Positions 61,239 through 64,000 of a stretch of DNA of 64,000 nucleotides are shown here, piece after piece. This stretch comes from Apostichopus japonicus. Its lineage: Eukaryota > Echinodermata > Holothuroidea > Aspidochirotida > Stichopodidae. A program made the translations under genes and the position numbers. The notes below the pieces were generated by a model, which saw only the letters and a program-made list of their open reading frames with translations, searched no databases and was not told the origin of the DNA. The stretch spans positions 10,206,001-10,270,000 of the forward strand of contig NC_092582.1 of the NCBI RefSeq assembly GCF_037975245.1, in the 5' to 3' direction. Numbering within the stretch: position 1 is the first letter of the stretch; each line of letters starts with the position of its first letter.

Positions 61239-61896
61239 TCAGTATCCCTCATCGGAAAATGTGATGCTGGTGTAGTCTGGGTACCTTGACTTAAGCAATC
61301 CAACAGTTATAGAATGATCAGCTTTCCCAAAGCCCTGCAGAGAAGAGAAGAGAAGAGGCATTATTATTACAAATTCCTCTAATTTTTCTATGAACGTTTT
61401 TCTTAGGAATGTAATACATTTGCCAGTTGGTAAATTTTGGGTGAAGTCACAACCTCACTGATTCATGTTCAATGTTTTAAGACTTTTGTTAGTTTAAAAG
61501 ACTTGAGATTTTCAGGGTTTGAAAATCAAAAGTTTAAAATTACAAAACCAAATGCCCAGTGGTAATTTCCTTGAATTATTACACAAGCAACATCTGTGGT
61601 GGCAGAAAATGCATATTCCTTCTTTCTTGTAAATGGCAAGTGGCTAAATCTACTGGCATTTAGCCAATAAATAGCCCTGAGGCCTGCTTTTAGAAATATG
61701 TCTTACATCCACCATAAGACTAAACCAAGAAACAAAAAAAAGGCAATAAAAGTCAAAACAGTCAATTTAGTTATTACCACAGAGTAGCCATACACTAATA
61801 TAGATTTCCTATCAGGAGAATGTTCAATCCTTCCTCCACCAAGACAAGAGAGTCGCAAATCCTTGTTCTTGCCCTCAAATTCTTCGAAAATATCAG
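61239..61896 (-). CDS. PHPT1: PHPT1-like phosphohistidine phosphatase, last two coding exons
   Basis: On the minus strand, exon 61778-61896 (entered in phase 1, leaving in phase 0) encodes DIFEEFEGK..., then SCLGGGRIEHSPDRKSILVY and GYSV. Exon 61239-61334 encodes GFGKADHSITVGLLKSRYPD and ends TFSDEGY-stop. Splice sites are tcctcag/CTGATA, GTG/gtaata and ctctgcag/GGC. CLGGGRI, the VYGYS motif, the KYPDY-like block and the terminal D-G-Y match the C-terminal half of the 14-kDa protein-histidine phosphatase family (about 125 aa), which removes phosphate from phosphohistidine in the cytosol. The catalytic His (EYHAD motif) would sit just before DIF in the upstream exon. I could not find that exon, and it probably lies beyond 64000. 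The gene converges on gene 2. Confidence 0.87.
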
Positions 61897-63718
61897 CTGA
61901 GGAGGAAAAGGATGTAACAGAAATTTAGTAAGTTTTACACACCAGGAATAGAAGAAAGAAATAAGTCCCATAAATCCTTACTGGACAAAAAGCACTTGAT
62001 GGTCCAGTCTTCTGTTGAGTCATTAAAACTTTTGTTGAGTCATAAAATAATAAGTTGTGATAAGTTGTGCAAAATAAATCACCTTTTCCAAAGCTTTCCA
62101 ATATCCAGAATGACAAGTCATTTGTGCTCCATGGAGATGTCAAATCTGTGCACTGTGGAGCCGTCAACAACTGACAACATCATATGACTTTCAAACTACT
62201 AAAAAAAGATAGTACTCGTTGATGGGCACCTATAGGTACGATATCTATTAGAATCTATCAGATTAACCAAGCTGTAATTACTCTATCAACTTGATTACAA
62301 ACATTTGATATTTTGGCCACTGGGGGCTTCAAATGGCCTTCGACCTACACCAATCACAAAAGCAGTTGAGAAATCATCAAGGGGCATCTATGTATAGTAA
62401 AGGCTTCATACTTGACGCACCTTTGTAATTGACACACCTTTCAAATATTACTAGCAACGATACAGCAGGCTGCAAGTTGCAACCAAAACTTTTTGCAGTC
62501 AAGCAGAGTTACATATTTCATGAGTTTGAATCCATTTCAGGTATATATGCTGATCAAATTGTTGGGTTGTTTATAGGCTTTCAACACCCTCCCCAGTTTT
62601 GCATGTTTATTGGCATTTGGAAATCTTACTCCCTAAAGATAACCCAAATTACCTCAAATATAATACCACTACTCTCTGGGACCAGACTTGTCTGAGCTTA
62701 GAGGCTCAGAGCAAGCAGCATCCAAAGTCAATGGATGTATACTTAGGCCTACACTATACAGTAAGCTTATCGAAGAATGTGTCAATTTAGGGGTATGAAA
62801 GAACTTGACACAGCAGACATTTTGTGGTCAAATTCTGCTGAATTATACGTTGCATAGGCACAGAATAATAAATATTTTGGGATCATTAAATTTCTGAGGA
62901 ACTACACATATGAAAAATGCATACAGATGAGTGATTTGGATTTTTTGTTGATAGACATCGTTAATCAAATCCTTAAGTGCGTCAAAATTGAGCCCACCAT
63001 GCTACTAAGTGTGAGGTTCATACAAGCCACTGACACATGAGATATTTACAAGCGAAGGTGTCACATACACACACATTCTGTATGCATGCCATCACCATCG
63101 CATATTGTCTTTTACTCAAAATAAAATTTAATTACGTAAATTGTGGAGCATTTTAAGCTGTTTGGTCCCGGCTGTTATAGTAATATCTCTCAACAATGAT
63201 TGCAGGTTGATGTTAAGTTTGTACTTGGTTCCAATGGTGTACTATTTCTAATCAGATTTGATTCCCATTCAGTCAATTACCAGAGCTGTATTGTTGACTA
63301 ATTCTATGAATTGCAAGTACATATCTGTTAACATTGTGAACTAAAATTTTAACATGCAACATATTTTCCATTCTTTATGATTTTTTAATTCTGCTTTTTA
63401 CATAAACTCTGACTACAGTGCAGTCAGAAAACAATCCATTGTCATTCACACTGGAAAAGAGGTACGCCTACAGTACATAACTGGTGCATTATCAAACATC
63501 AGTTGTTAGAAATGAACCAATAAGCATACATACTAACAACGCTGTGACATCTACTGTACTGTATTCACAATTAAGCCCCAACCATCAAAATTATATGAAG
63601 AATATTTAGATAGGCTATTGCAAAGGTTTTCAGCTTTTACAAAGTATTATGTGTTCAGTGAGCATCACAGCCATACAGATTTTGTAAAATCTCAGCTACA
63701 GTTGAACGTACATCTGAA
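61897..63718. other. Probable PHPT1-like intron, nothing else recognised
   Basis: No exon with the expected EYHAD-type end was found on the minus strand, and no repeat family was recognised. Confidence 0.45.
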
Positions 63719-64000
63719 CATAGGCGTACGAGGCGGGGGGGGGGGCAGACTGCCCCCCCAAATTTCCAGAGGACAAGAAATTTGGGCAAAAGTCCTGAAA
63801 AATTTGGGCAGCCTAAGAGGAGAAAAAAATATGTATATATATGTATGTATGTATATATATATGCTTGCCTGAATCTTTTTCAAATTTTTGCCCGACAATT
63901 CCATGATTTTCTTTATTTAGCATCATGATGCCCGAATATTTCCGTGTAACACCACCGTAAGCGCAGCTCATCTGGGCAATTTTGTTCTACTGTAACTAGT
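63719..64000. mobile_element. Left end of a CATAGGCG-type hAT-like element
   Basis: CATAGGCGTACGAGGC starts at 63719, followed by a (G)n run and gcagactgccccccc, as at the ends of the elements at 17952 and 40030. A short (TA/TG)n follows at about 63830-63861. The right end is not in the window. Confidence 0.55.

Noticed and set aside
63421-63470. A minus-strand upstream exon of the PHPT1-like gene (NDNGLF... frame)
   Set aside because: There is an acceptor-like ctcttttccag, but the translation does not align convincingly with the family N-terminus and the EYHAD end is missing.

Overview
The window reads as nuclear DNA from a marine invertebrate deuterostome, most likely an echinoderm. It is AT-rich and has small exons with GT..AG introns, many non-LTR retrotransposons and hAT transposons, (TA)n and (G)n/(C)n runs, and very frequent AGGCCTA/TAGGCCT words. 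A sea cucumber or relative would fit, but the species assignment is inference. There are no operons, bacterial genes, rRNA genes or CRISPR arrays. Most long open frames in the window are chance frames or transposon debris.

Layout. 1-3105: nineteen head-to-tail copies of a 165-bp satellite whose minus strand carries tRNA-type pol III box sequences. 3150-14000: a transposon graveyard. A minus-strand CR1/Jockey-like LINE (3150-11104) and an L1/Tx1-like LINE fragment (11105 to about 14000) are cut up by at least six hAT-type insertions. Five have perfect 8-bp target-site duplications and the sixth has a 7/8 match. 15151-34124: gene 1, a plus-strand gene of at least 15 exons that I assembled with every splice phase agreeing. 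It encodes at least 884 residues of a basic, serine-rich, mostly disordered protein I do not recognise. Its introns hold a nested hAT pair, a 175-bp tandem repeat and a second CR1-like LINE. 35750-40420: more transposon debris, including a Ty3/Gypsy-type fragment. 41141-42535: an intronless class A GPCR on the minus strand, related to amine receptors but lacking the amine-binding aspartate. 44920-48320: TA arrays, a perfect 28-bp inverted repeat with a hammerhead-like core, and tandem duplications. 50263-57604: gene 2, plus strand, 8 exons, about 500 aa, with an FKBP/HD2-type nucleoplasmin-like domain, an acidic tract and three C2H2 zinc fingers. 61239-61896: the last two coding exons of a PHPT1-like phosphohistidine phosphatase on the minus strand, convergent with gene 2; its 5' exons lie off the right edge.

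The genes do not form a pathway. The most novel coding item is gene 2: an animal protein with the same domain order (nucleoplasmin-like fold, acidic stretch, C2H2 finger) as plant HD2 histone deacetylases. The most novel DNA item is a 23-bp insertion at 37276-37298 with 7-bp inverted ends and an 8-bp target duplication. A sibling element elsewhere in this window provides the empty site.
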